Source of the DNA: Parasulfuritortus sp049322515
Lineage (GTDB): Bacteria > Pseudomonadota > Gammaproteobacteria > Burkholderiales > Thiobacillaceae
NCBI GenBank assembly: GCA_049322515.1
Contig: JBMOQW010000012.1
Location: 124,001 to 188,000 of the forward strand
Length of the DNA stretch: 64,000 bases
Reading direction: 5' to 3'
Shown here: one piece after another, positions 36,140 to 44,690 of the stretch
How positions within the stretch are numbered: position 1 is the stretch's first letter
Layout: each line of letters opens with the position of its first letter
The notes under the pieces: generated by a model
The model's input: the letters and a program-made list of their open reading frames with translations, nothing else
Told to the model about the DNA's origin: nothing
The model's database searches: none
Program-made: the position numbers and the translations under genes

Positions 36140-37534
36140 TCATGGCGCCTCGCCCTCGGCCACGAAGACCTGCACCGGGGCATAGACCACGCCCACCTGC
36201 GCCCGGGCTGCCCAGAAACGCAGCTTGGCCAGGGGCCGGCGCTGGTCCAGTTCCTCGCGCCGCTCGCCGTCGAGGCAGGCCAGGCCGGCATGGACCAGAT
36301 ATTCCCCAGGGCTGAGCGGCAAACGCACGCGATATTCGAGCACATGTTCGCCTGGACCCAGGTCGAGGGGCTGGCCGGCATGCAGGTTGTTGTCGCCCCA
36401 GACGTCGGCGCCCTGGGGCCTGGACAGCGAGACGCCGAGCACGACATTGCGCAATGGCTCAGCCACCCGCAGGTGGAACTGGAACACCACTTCTTCGCCG
36501 GATTTCATGACCGGCACTGGTTCACTCGGATCTCCGCCACCGGTCGCCTTGCGAATTATCAGCCGCTCGATCAGGGCGCGTGCCGTGCCGAACCGCTTTT
36601 CGCCCAGCTCGAGGGCCAGGCTGCTCGCCTGCAAGGCTTGCAAGTCCGCCACGCTGAACTGCTTGCCCGCGTCCGGTCGGGCGACCTGGACCGAATGCTC
36701 GAGCCGCGATTGCAGCATGCCCTTTTCATAGGCCAGCACCGCGGCCAACACGTCGCGGGTATCGACCACGATCCGGCCGGCCTCCATGACCAGGCAACGG
36801 TCCGCATATTCGAGCACGCTGCCGGTGCCATGGGTCACCATCAGAATGGTGGTGCCCCGGTCACGCAGGGCTTCCATGCGCTTGTAGCACTTGTACTGGA
36901 AACCGATGTCGCCCACGGCCAGGGCCTCGTCGACGATCAGGATGTCGGGGTCGACACAGGCCTGGACAGCGAAGGCCAGTCGCACGAACATCCCGCTGGA
37001 ATAAGTCTTCACCGGTTGCTCGATGAAATCGCCGATCTCGGCGAAGGCCGCGATCTCGTCGAAACGGGCCTCGACTTCGTCCGGCGTCAGGCCCAGGATG
37101 GCCCCGTTCAGGAACACGTTTTCCCGTCCGGTGAACTCCGGATTGAAGCCCGCGCCCAATTCCAGCAATGCGGCGATGCGGCCACGCGTCTCCACATGGC
37201 CGGCGCTCTGGCTGAGCGTCCCGCTGATGATCTGCAGCAGGGTCGACTTGCCGGCACCGTTGCGTCCGATGATGGCGACGGTCTCGCCCCGGCCAACTTG
37301 GAAGCTAACCTCGCGCAGGGCCCAGAACTCCCGGAAATAAGACCGTGGTGGCTGGCCAGCCAGGCGTTGCAGGCGCGGCAGCACGAATTGCTTGAGCCGG
37401 TCTCGCGGCGTCGCATAGACCGCGAAGGCCTTCGACAGCCCTTCGACCTTCAGGGCGAACTCGCCGTCGGTCGCTGGCGCGTGCGCCTGGCTAGTGTAGT
37501 GTTTCACGCTTGATGCCACTTTCAGAGCCGTCAA
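36140..37534 (-). CDS. wzt: ABC polysaccharide exporter ATP-binding protein with C-terminal binding domain (Wzt), start displaced by an insertion
   Basis: The ATPase domain (about residues 25-270) has Walker A GRNGAGKST, signature YSSGMFVRLAFA, Walker B ILIVDEALAVGD and H-loop MVTHGTG. Residues of about 330-460 are the Wzt carbohydrate-binding domain (GEEVVFQFHLRVAEPLRNVV, LSPGEYLVHAGLACLDG). No ATG precedes Walker A in this frame. The only starts are TTG (37534) or GTG (37519, 37507), all inside the inserted element at 37491-37762. The original ATG is at 37769, overlapping the acyltransferase stop. Joined without the insert it would read Met-Thr-Ala-Ser-Gln and go on in frame. The gene is either weakly expressed from an element-borne start or effectively disabled. 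Confidence 0.85.
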   Translation of the reverse strand: MTALKVASSVKHYTSQAHAPATDGEFALKVEGLSKAFAVYATPRDRLKQFVLPRLQRLAGQPPRSYFREFWALREVSFQVGRGETVAIIGRNGAGKSTLLQIISGTLSQSAGHVETRGRIAALLELGAGFNPEFTGRENVFLNGAILGLTPDEVEARFDEIAAFAEIGDFIEQPVKTYSSGMFVRLAFAVQACVDPDILIVDEALAVGDIGFQYKCYKRMEALRDRGTTILMVTHGTGSVLEYADRCLVMEAGRIVVDTRDVLAAVLAYEKGMLQSRLEHSVQVARPDAGKQFSVADLQALQASSLALELGEKRFGTARALIERLIIRKATGGGDPSEPVPVMKSGEEVVFQFHLRVAEPLRNVVLGVSLSRPQGADVWGDNNLHAGQPLDLGPGEHVLEYRVRLPLSPGEYLVHAGLACLDGERREELDQRRPLAKLRFWAARAQVGVVYAPVQVFVAEGEAP

Positions 37535-37762
37535 AAAACGTCAGGACAAGGCGCGGCGCGCAGGCAATGGCCATTCCCTTGGCAAGCGGCGCAACGCGGT
37601 CATGGCGCTTTTTGGCAGCTCCCTCCGGGCGAGTGCCTGAGCGGCCATCCGCCGTGTTGCGTTTTCTTGCTATAGGCTGGCTATTGCCCGCGAAAACGCG
37701 CCTTGCGTCTGACCGCTCAGGCACTCGCTGAAAGCGGCAGCAAGCGTGAAACACTACACTAG
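37491..37762. repeat. MITE-like element inserted in the third codon of wzt
   Basis: Ends 37491-37512 and 37741-37762 are a 22-bp perfect inverted repeat starting CTAGTGTAGTGTTTC; the pairing continues to 35 bp per arm with two mismatches. A second, internal 16-bp inverted repeat (GCGAGTGCCTGAGCGG) lies at 37629-37644 and 37713-37728. CTAG at both tips is probably the 4-bp target duplication. Only a 92-codon read-through from the old wzt start crosses it; no transposase is encoded. A core of about 60 bases at 37547-37606 resembles 35954-36010 in the neighbouring element. Confidence 0.88.
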
Positions 37763-37765
37763 CGG

Positions 37766-38857
37766 TCATGCCGGGAACCACCGATCGCGGAGGGCGTTGA
37801 AGAAGCGCTCATACCATCTGTAGACGACATAGGAAATGACCAAGGTGGCGGCCATGAACACCGACCAGGTAGCCAGTGGCGAAAGAGCCGCATTGTCGCC
37901 TTTTTCCGCCAGCCAGACCAAGGTCAGGGCCACCGGGATGTTGACCAGATAGGCGGAATAGGAAATGCGCGCCAACAGGTTGGCTGGCCCCGCCAGGAGC
38001 GACGGCAGGCGCCAGCCGGTGCCGACGATCACCAGGCCGGCGCAGCCGATCGACGCCAGGCTGAGATACAGGGTCTTGGCGAACAGCGACTGGTTGAGCA
38101 CCGGATCCGGGGTGACCGCGAAGTAGCCTCCGGCGGCCACGAACAGCGCCACGGCCCCCCAGACCCAGCCGCGCCGGGCCAGCAGGGGACTGCCATGGGC
38201 ATGCAACCAGGCCAGGAGCACGCCGAACATCAGGGTGTCGAAGCGCAGGAAGGCCACCTTGCGAATCGCTTCGTCCCAGGCCTCGGTGCCGGTAGCCACC
38301 GCCACACGGGCGAGCAAGGAGGCCACCAGCACTCCACATGCGGTGACCAGGATGGCGCGATCCGAATCCAGGCCCAGGCGGCGTCCCAGCCCAAGGAACA
38401 AAGCCGGAAAGAGCAGATAGAACATCTCCTCCACGGCCAGGCTCCAGGCCTCGGGGAAAAACAGCGGGTGCGGCCAGAACAGGTTCTGCACGAAAACCAG
38501 GTATTGCCATACCACGGACAGGTCCCCCGGCCGGATGGCCAGAGTGACCAGGCCGATGTTGATCAGGACGAATAAATAGTAGTTGGGCAGGGTGCGAAAC
38601 CAGCGCCGGAGGTAGAACACCCGCAACCAGTGCGGCGTTCCGCTACGCGCCTGCCGGATCAGGATGCCGCCGATCAGGAAGCCGCTCAGGACGAAGAACA
38701 ACTCGACCCCGAGGAAACCGCCGAAGCGCAGCAATTCGGTCCAGGGAAACTCGCCGCGCAGGAACACCCGGCCATGGCTCAACAGCACCAGCAGGATGGC
38801 CAGGCCACGACAGACATCGAGCCATGGGTTGCGCTGGAGATCGGTGGCCACGGTCAC
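37766..38857 (-). CDS. Acyltransferase 3 family membrane protein
   Basis: A 363-residue protein with about ten membrane helices. WLDVCRGLAILLVLLSHGRVFL has the R...H pair of the family, VELFFVLSGFLIGGILI the second block and YLRRWFRTLPNYYLFV the third. It starts at a GTG that overlaps the preceding stop (GTGA) in the MBOAT/SGNH operon. Its TGA overlaps the original ATG of the Wzt gene (ATGA), so before the insertion all these genes were translationally coupled. It probably acylates the glycan or its lipid-linked precursor. Confidence 0.88.
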   Translation of the reverse strand: MTVATDLQRNPWLDVCRGLAILLVLLSHGRVFLRGEFPWTELLRFGGFLGVELFFVLSGFLIGGILIRQARSGTPHWLRVFYLRRWFRTLPNYYLFVLINIGLVTLAIRPGDLSVVWQYLVFVQNLFWPHPLFFPEAWSLAVEEMFYLLFPALFLGLGRRLGLDSDRAILVTACGVLVASLLARVAVATGTEAWDEAIRKVAFLRFDTLMFGVLLAWLHAHGSPLLARRGWVWGAVALFVAAGGYFAVTPDPVLNQSLFAKTLYLSLASIGCAGLVIVGTGWRLPSLLAGPANLLARISYSAYLVNIPVALTLVWLAEKGDNAALSPLATWSVFMAATLVISYVVYRWYERFFNALRDRWFPA

Positions 38858-40020
38858 GGCGTGTGGCCTGTTTGACAGGCGTGCAATCGCGCTGCCAGGT
38901 CGGCCAGGTCGTAGGCCTGGGCCCGCCGCCGGGCCTCGTGCAGGTACGCCTCCAGATTCTCCGGCGTCAGGACATGCTGCCGGGCACGGATGGCTTCCAG
39001 GATCAGGGAATTGACCCCCGCATCGAAATGGTCGAGATCCTTGTAGCGCGCGAGATCATCCAACAGATCCTGGTCCTCCCAGCCATAGACGACCAGATTG
39101 GGCCAGCGGGCACTCGCCGCCACCAGGGTTCGCACCACAGCCTGGTGCGCTTCGGCATCTCCCCGTTTGTCCTGGTACCAGAGCGCGAACTTGCCCCGGG
39201 AATAGGGCGGCAGCACCAGGTGGAAGCGGGTCTCGGGATGGGCACGAACATGGCGGAGCACATGTTCCTCGACATAAGCGATGGCGCGCGCCGTACGTGC
39301 CTGTTGTTCCGAGGCGGTCAGGCGTTCCACTTCACCCTCGGCGATAGCACGAGCTGCTGTGGCGGCCTTGTCCTGCACATCGCGCATCTGGGGAAGATCG
39401 GCCGCCTTGCACCAATGATCGAAGCCACCGAAGCGGGCGGCATGCTCGGGATCATCCTTCCAGGCATTGGGCCGGTCCAGGCTGACCGGGCGTCCGACAC
39501 ACTCAGGTGCATTCGACCAGCCGACCAGGCAGGTCAGGAAGTGCTGGTTCAAGTAAACCCGGATGTCGTTCAATGGGTTGTCGTCGTACAGGAAGTCGAA
39601 GGTGGGCAGCGGAAACAGGCGGAAGCCAATGCGCTGGTTCAGGTAAATGAAGTCGAGGGAATAAATCACCTCGGCCACCTTGCGTCGCTTGAGCAGATCG
39701 CCCAGCACCAGGCTCCGCTCGAAGAAGTCACCGGCGGTCAGGGAAAGGTTCACGAAACGGCCGCCCAGCAGCCGTCCAGCCTCGTCCGCCGAGGTATTCT
39801 CGAACAGGCTGGTACCCAGCAGGACCGAATCGAAGTCGCCATGCCGGATCACCCCCGCCGCCTGCAGGCGCATGTTGTGGTGGACGGTCATCGACCGCCC
39901 CCAGGGCGTATGAAACAGCATCAGGGGATCATAGGCATAGAGCGCGGACAACAGGATCAGCACGGGTCCCAGGGCCAGCGCGAAGAAGGTGATCAGCAAC
40001 CGCCGGGACCGGATCCGCAT
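38854..40020 (-). CDS. AlgJ-like SGNH protein, membrane-anchored
   Basis: A 388-residue protein with one N-terminal membrane helix (LITFFALALGPVLILLSALYA) and a periplasmic domain. DSVLLGTSLFENTSADEAG carries the probable nucleophile block (GTS), and the late YKDLDHFDAGVN the Asp/His pair, as in the SGNH-like AlgJ/AlgX/DltD group that takes acyl groups from an MBOAT partner. The MBOAT gene lies one base upstream, which supports that pairing. LAYDPL and FPLPTFDFLYDD are other conserved-looking stretches. The gene overlaps the next one by GTGA. Confidence 0.78.
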   Translation of the reverse strand: MRIRSRRLLITFFALALGPVLILLSALYAYDPLMLFHTPWGRSMTVHHNMRLQAAGVIRHGDFDSVLLGTSLFENTSADEAGRLLGGRFVNLSLTAGDFFERSLVLGDLLKRRKVAEVIYSLDFIYLNQRIGFRLFPLPTFDFLYDDNPLNDIRVYLNQHFLTCLVGWSNAPECVGRPVSLDRPNAWKDDPEHAARFGGFDHWCKAADLPQMRDVQDKAATAARAIAEGEVERLTASEQQARTARAIAYVEEHVLRHVRAHPETRFHLVLPPYSRGKFALWYQDKRGDAEAHQAVVRTLVAASARWPNLVVYGWEDQDLLDDLARYKDLDHFDAGVNSLILEAIRARQHVLTPENLEAYLHEARRRAQAYDLADLAARLHACQTGHTP

Positions 40021-40021
40021 T

Positions 40022-41488
40022 TCAGAAATTGAAGTAAATGAATTCGGAGTAACGGGACGCGAACAGGCTCAGCAACGCGATGCAGGCCATCGCCCCATAC
40101 AGCGCCGCCCAGCCCTGCGTTGCCCGATTCCAGGCGCCGGCACGCATCCACACGCCGGTACTGTTGCGCGGCCAGCCGGCCAGAATCATTGCGGCGACGA
40201 ACGCCAAGGGCACGAACACATCCCCGGGCAGACGTCCCAGCCATTGGCTGAAATCGACTTGCCCGCTGGCCAGGCGTTCAGGCAACACGATCCCGTTCAA
40301 GCCCAGCATGCCCCGATACACCTTCAGTGCGGCGTCCAGGTCCTGGGCCCGGAACACCACCCAGGCGGCGTTGACGAAATTGAACGTCAGCAGCCACCCC
40401 AGCCAGCCGGGCATGCGCAAACCGACATCGCGCCAGGCCCGGTGCACCGCCATCGCAAGACCGTGCATTGCGCCCCAGAGCACGAACATCCAGGTGGCCC
40501 CATGCCAGAGCCCGCCCAGCAGGAAGGTCACCCCCAGGTTGAGATAGACCCGCGGCGGGCTGCGTCGCCCGCCGCCGAGCGGAATATACAGATAATCGCG
40601 CAGGAACCGGCTCAGGGAAATGTGCCAACGGCGCCAGAAATCGCGAATGCTGGTAGCCCGATAAGGCGAATCGAAATTGATCGGCAGGCGGATGTTGAAC
40701 AGCAGGGACGCCCCCAGGGCCATGTCGGTGTAGCCGCTGAAATCGAAATAGAGCTGGAAGGTATAGGCCAGGCTGGTGAACCAGGCCTCGAAGAAATTCA
40801 GTTCAGTCGCCTGGTCGAAGCCGGCCGAGGCCCAGACCGCCAGATTGTCGGCGATCAACACCTTCTTGGCCAACCCGATGCTGAACAGGAACAGACCCAA
40901 CACGATGTTCCGGTACCGGCGCACCAGATTCGCCACGGCGGCGAACTGGGGCATGATCTCCCGGTGATGCACGATCGGTCCGGCGATCAGGTGCGGAAAA
41001 AACGTCACGAACAAGGCGTAATTGAGCAGGTCGTATTCGCGTGTTTCGCCCCGGTAGCTGTCGACCAGATAGGCAATCTGGGTGAAGGTGAAGAAACTGA
41101 TGGCCAGGGGCAGCACCACGCCCTGCAGCTCGACCTCGAAGCCGCCCAGCGTCGCCAGGTTGCCGAGAAAGAAATCGGCATACTTGTAATAACCGAGCAG
41201 CGCCAGGTTGAAGCCGATGCCCGCCCACAACAGGGGCTTCCTGCCAAGGCCGGTCAGCCTAACGGCCCCCTCCCCACGCGCCAGCCCACTGCCAATGGCA
41301 AAGTTGACCAGCAAGGACACCAGGATCAACGGCAGATAGGCGATATTCCACCAGCCGTAGAAAAACAGGCTGGCCAGCACCAGCCAACTTTTGCCAGCGA
41401 CGACCAGCCTGCGATGATTGAGCCAGAAATAGACGATGAACGTCAGGGGCAGGAAGGCGAGAATGAACTCGGCCGAGTTGAAGAGCAT
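40022..41488 (-). CDS. MBOAT family O-acyltransferase (AlgI-like)
   Basis: A 488-residue membrane protein with about eleven helices. It starts MLFNSAEFILAFLPL, the usual AlgI start, then has the family blocks FFPHLIAGPIVHHREIMPQF, FWRRWHISLSRFLRDYLYIPLGG and FLLGGLWHGATW with the invariant His, followed by GAMHGLAMAVHRAW. MBOAT proteins pass acetyl groups from the cytoplasm across the membrane to a periplasmic transferase, here probably the AlgJ-like product one base downstream. It opens the operon that runs to 26834. Of the 192 bases between it and the gene ending at 41681, 41638-41675 form an ATGCAGGAT/ATCCTGCAT hairpin without a T-run. Confidence 0.9.
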   Translation of the reverse strand: MLFNSAEFILAFLPLTFIVYFWLNHRRLVVAGKSWLVLASLFFYGWWNIAYLPLILVSLLVNFAIGSGLARGEGAVRLTGLGRKPLLWAGIGFNLALLGYYKYADFFLGNLATLGGFEVELQGVVLPLAISFFTFTQIAYLVDSYRGETREYDLLNYALFVTFFPHLIAGPIVHHREIMPQFAAVANLVRRYRNIVLGLFLFSIGLAKKVLIADNLAVWASAGFDQATELNFFEAWFTSLAYTFQLYFDFSGYTDMALGASLLFNIRLPINFDSPYRATSIRDFWRRWHISLSRFLRDYLYIPLGGGRRSPPRVYLNLGVTFLLGGLWHGATWMFVLWGAMHGLAMAVHRAWRDVGLRMPGWLGWLLTFNFVNAAWVVFRAQDLDAALKVYRGMLGLNGIVLPERLASGQVDFSQWLGRLPGDVFVPLAFVAAMILAGWPRNSTGVWMRAGAWNRATQGWAALYGAMACIALLSLFASRYSEFIYFNF

Positions 41489-41680
41489 GCGCTACTTGGC
41501 CGGACGTCTCGAAGGCCCCTGGATCCGTTGCGCCCACGCAGGCGGAAGCCAAGCTAAATCAATGATCTGGACTCGCGCTGCGCGGGGATGGCGGGTTTTT
41601 CGAGGCACTTTGTCATCGAAATTGGGAAGCGAGGAGCATGCAGGATAGCGCAAATTCCTGAGCCCCATCCTGCATCCGGC

Positions 41681-42550
41681 TTATTGCCGCAATCTTTCCA
41701 ACAACTCATCGCTGAGCACGATCGGCTGGGTGCCCATGTACTTCTTCAGGAACTCATTTCTCTTCTGACCCAGATATTCGTTCTTCAACTTGCCGACGAT
41801 TATTTCGGACACCTCGTCAAAGGCCAATTGCCGAGCTTCACGCTTGCCCATCAACTTGAGAATATGCAGGCCAAACCGGGTCTTGACGGGTTCAGACACC
41901 TCGCCGACCTTCATGGAAAAGGCCATTTTTTCAAACTCCGGCACGAACTTGCCCTTTTCGGACCACCGATCGATCAGCCCACCATTGCCTGCCGATCCCT
42001 TGTCTTCAGAATGCGCCTTCGCGAGTTCGCCAAAATCCTCACCCGCGCGAATTCGCGCCAATAGTTCTTGGGCTTTCTGTTCAGCCTGGCTTTCCGAGCC
42101 TGGCTCGGTACGTACCAGGATATGCGCCACTTTGACCGCCTCCGCCACCACATGCTGGGCTTTATCCACTTCATAGCGTTGCCGGGCAAGCGGGATCAGG
42201 TCAGGCATCTCAGCCTCGGCTTCCTTGAGGACCTTATCCAGGAGCCCCCTGACCAGGATTTCCTTTTCCGAGCGCCTCAATTTGTAAATGACTTCCGGAA
42301 TCTCATTGACACGTTGTTCGATCGCCTGAACTTTGAGTCGCTCATCGATGAGGTGATTGGAGATGTATCGCGCCATCTGGTCCTTACTCATTTTTTCCCG
42401 GACATGGGCGGGGACGGAATTCAGCTCCAGCTTCAGCGCTTCCTCACTGATGACGTCTACGCCATCGCCAATCATCTCGGCATTTGCCAGGTTCCAGACG
42501 GACATCGCCGCCAAACCCAGAATAATCTTGTGGATTTTCATTTTGGTCAT
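41681..42550 (-). CDS. EpsD-like periplasmic peptidyl-prolyl cis-trans isomerase (parvulin)
   Basis: A 289-residue protein with a signal peptide (KIILGLAAMSVWNLANA) and a SurA/PrsA layout: a helical chaperone part (about 25-140) and one parvulin domain (about 140-240) with AHILVRTEPGSESQAEQKA, DFGELAKAHSEDKGSAGNGG and FGLHILKLMGKR. Such proteins occur as EpsD in exopolysaccharide loci of Betaproteobacteria. The ATG at 42550 has AAGGAA before it; the longer frame to 42592 does not encode a sensible leader. It helps fold exported proteins, perhaps the two secreted proteins encoded just upstream. Confidence 0.85.
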   Translation of the reverse strand: MTKMKIHKIILGLAAMSVWNLANAEMIGDGVDVISEEALKLELNSVPAHVREKMSKDQMARYISNHLIDERLKVQAIEQRVNEIPEVIYKLRRSEKEILVRGLLDKVLKEAEAEMPDLIPLARQRYEVDKAQHVVAEAVKVAHILVRTEPGSESQAEQKAQELLARIRAGEDFGELAKAHSEDKGSAGNGGLIDRWSEKGKFVPEFEKMAFSMKVGEVSEPVKTRFGLHILKLMGKREARQLAFDEVSEIIVGKLKNEYLGQKRNEFLKKYMGTQPIVLSDELLERLRQ

Positions 42551-42627
42551 GCATGTTCCTTCGAGTTCAGTACCAAAAACAAGGGCGCGCAAGGGTCAGT
42601 TGCGCGCCCAGTCATCACCGCCGGTGA

Positions 42628-44427
42628 TTACGGCAGGAAATCAGCGTTGCTTTCGTAAATTTGGTAACGGGTCTGAATGTTGGAACCCGTCGGCGTGATG
42701 TTCAAGTAATAGGTCTTGTTCGGATCGATTGGGCAATAGTACGTCGTACCGAAGGCAGTGGCTGTGCGCCCGGTGACGACCGCCGCATTGATCGAGGACT
42801 CGACTTTACACTTGGTGTTCGCCGCATCATAGGTGGTCACCGGATTGTCGGTCAGCCACATCCTGACCGGACCGGTATTGCCGCCATCGAAGCCCGCCAA
42901 GGTGATGTACTTCTTGCTCGTACCCGCCGTGGCCGTGGTCCGGTAACGAATGCTCAGGGTCTTGCCCGGCACCATCTCCACCACCGTTGGGAGCCCGGTT
43001 CCGTAGGCATTGGCGGTGAACGTGTTGTTCGCCGAACACCCGGTCCATGAAGAGGAACCCGATACGGTTCCATTGATGCAGCCCGGGACATAGCTGATGG
43101 TGACCCCCGTGCCGGTTTGATCGACGACATAGACATTTGGCGCAGTCGGTGGGATCCAGAGCCCGGAGCCCATGCCGGGATCGGTGGTCACCGCCACGGC
43201 TTGGTTGTACGCGACAGTCACCTGGCAAGGTGCGGTGATACTGCCGGTGCTGAACGGACTCGCGGAGGTCGTTCCGCCACATCCGGAGATGCTGGACGTG
43301 TAGCCGGAATTTGCCGTCGCCGTAACTTGGGCCGTCGTACCATGCGGCACGTCCTGGCTCAGTGCGCTGGTGATTTGGCCATTGGCCGCACTCGCCGAGG
43401 CCTCGACCGCGGTCACCGTATGGTGCAGACGGGCGGAGCAACTCGCCGGGCTTCCCGTGCCAATGCCCGCGCAGGTCCACGTGTACTGGCCCGTGCTCGA
43501 ATTGGCGCTGAAACTGGTTGGCGTGCCGGCCTGGCAAACCCCTGCCGCCATGGCGGACAGCGTCTTGTAATAATTGGTGTAATTGCCGCAGTTGCCATTC
43601 ACGGCATTGCTGAAGGTCACGGTTACGTTACAGGCCGAGGTAACGGCCGGGGTCGTGTAGGTATTGCCATTGGTGACCCCCCCCGTGCCACAGGTGGTCT
43701 CAAACTGGGGGCTGTATCCCGTGGCGGGATTTGCCAGGATCGTGGCCGCATTCCCAGCGGTCACAATTCCATTGGCCGGGGATTGAAACGCAGCACTGCC
43801 ATTGGCATCGTTCTCGATCAGGGTAACCTGGTAACCCCGGCTCGCATTGCAATAGGCATCATAGTTGGTATCCCCGTTCGGGCTGCTGCATGTCCAGGAG
43901 AAACCGGTGGACCCGGCGATCGCCATCGTAGGTGTACCTGCAGTGCACAGGTTGCTGCTATTGGGCATGGCCGTCTGTGCAGTGCCATCCGCGGGACCGC
44001 AATCTCCTTGTACCGGTGTCAGGGCATTCGTTGCACCCGCTGCCACTGCCAGGGCGTTACTCGCCTTGACATAGACTTTGGCTGGCGTGGGCGTAGTGAC
44101 CGTTTCATTGCCTGGAGCCGTTCCGGTCAGACCGAATTGGTAAAGACTGGCCCCCAGGCCTACGGGCGTCCTGAAATTCACCGGCTTGGCCACAGCGCCT
44201 TGTGCGACAGGAATGTAATCCGTAACAGGTATAGTGTTGATTTCCCAGCGGACCGAATCCAGCGGTCCAGTACAGGTGGCGGTCAGATCTACTGCTTCCC
44301 CCTCGACGATCACGCTATATTCCGGCGTGATCTCGCAGGTGATGTCGGCCGCTGCCGTGCCGACGGCGAAAAGTTGCGCAATCGCCAGCGGCAGTAGCCG
44401 ATGGCTGAATCCTGTGTGCGTGCTCAT
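42628..44427 (-). CDS. Large secreted Cys-rich repeat protein
   Basis: A 599-residue protein with a signal peptide ending at about TAAA-D. After an Ig-like start (ITPEYSVIVEGEAVDLTATC) two kinds of module alternate twice. One is Cys-rich (DCGPADGTAQ...LCTAGTPT...FSWTCSSPNG and NCGNYTNYYK...VCQAGTPT...YTWTCAGIG). The other is a bacterial-repeat type (YQVTLIENDANGSAAF... and HTVTAVEASASAANGQI...) with an internal Cys. The end (about 430-599) is Gly/Thr/Asn-rich beta sequence. The function is unknown; an adhesin or matrix protein is plausible. The ATG at 44427 follows AAGGA. 44428-44639 should hold its promoter; I see no certain boxes. Confidence 0.8.
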   Translation of the reverse strand: MSTHTGFSHRLLPLAIAQLFAVGTAAADITCEITPEYSVIVEGEAVDLTATCTGPLDSVRWEINTIPVTDYIPVAQGAVAKPVNFRTPVGLGASLYQFGLTGTAPGNETVTTPTPAKVYVKASNALAVAAGATNALTPVQGDCGPADGTAQTAMPNSSNLCTAGTPTMAIAGSTGFSWTCSSPNGDTNYDAYCNASRGYQVTLIENDANGSAAFQSPANGIVTAGNAATILANPATGYSPQFETTCGTGGVTNGNTYTTPAVTSACNVTVTFSNAVNGNCGNYTNYYKTLSAMAAGVCQAGTPTSFSANSSTGQYTWTCAGIGTGSPASCSARLHHTVTAVEASASAANGQITSALSQDVPHGTTAQVTATANSGYTSSISGCGGTTSASPFSTGSITAPCQVTVAYNQAVAVTTDPGMGSGLWIPPTAPNVYVVDQTGTGVTISYVPGCINGTVSGSSSWTGCSANNTFTANAYGTGLPTVVEMVPGKTLSIRYRTTATAGTSKKYITLAGFDGGNTGPVRMWLTDNPVTTYDAANTKCKVESSINAAVVTGRTATAFGTTYYCPIDPNKTYYLNITPTGSNIQTRYQIYESNADFLP

Positions 44428-44639
44428 GATGTGATGTCCTTTCGCGAAAGCGAATGTAAAGCCATGCGGTTGACCTGGGAAATGCGCTCAGGTTCATTGA
44501 TGGCACACAAAAAACTGCTTTCGCTTGCTAACCCTACGGCAACGCAAGCCTCAGCACCCTCTATAAAATGTATTCTAGCCCAGGTTCATAACAAAACCAT
44601 AAACCTGGTTGGTCGACATGCGGTGGTTCAGCAATAGAA

Positions 44640-44664
44640 AAGGGGCCTGCTATGCAGGCCCCTT
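44640..44664 (-). terminator. Rho-independent terminator of the surface-protein gene
   Basis: AAGGGGCCTGC and GCAGGCCCCTT form an 11-bp perfect stem around TAT. On the minus strand it is followed by TTCTATT, and it begins about 27 bases after the stop of the gene ending at 44691. Confidence 0.88.
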
Positions 44665-44690
44665 CGAGCAGATTGATGACCCAGTAAAAA

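Noticed and set aside
37491..37781. Small gene encoded by the element at 37491
   Set aside because: The frame begins in the acyltransferase/wzt junction and only reads through the element from the old wzt start; it is a result of the insertion, not an element gene.
41638..41675. ATGCAGGAT/ATCCTGCAT hairpin as a terminator of the isomerase gene
   Set aside because: The loop is long and no T-run follows on the minus strand, so I did not list it as a terminator.
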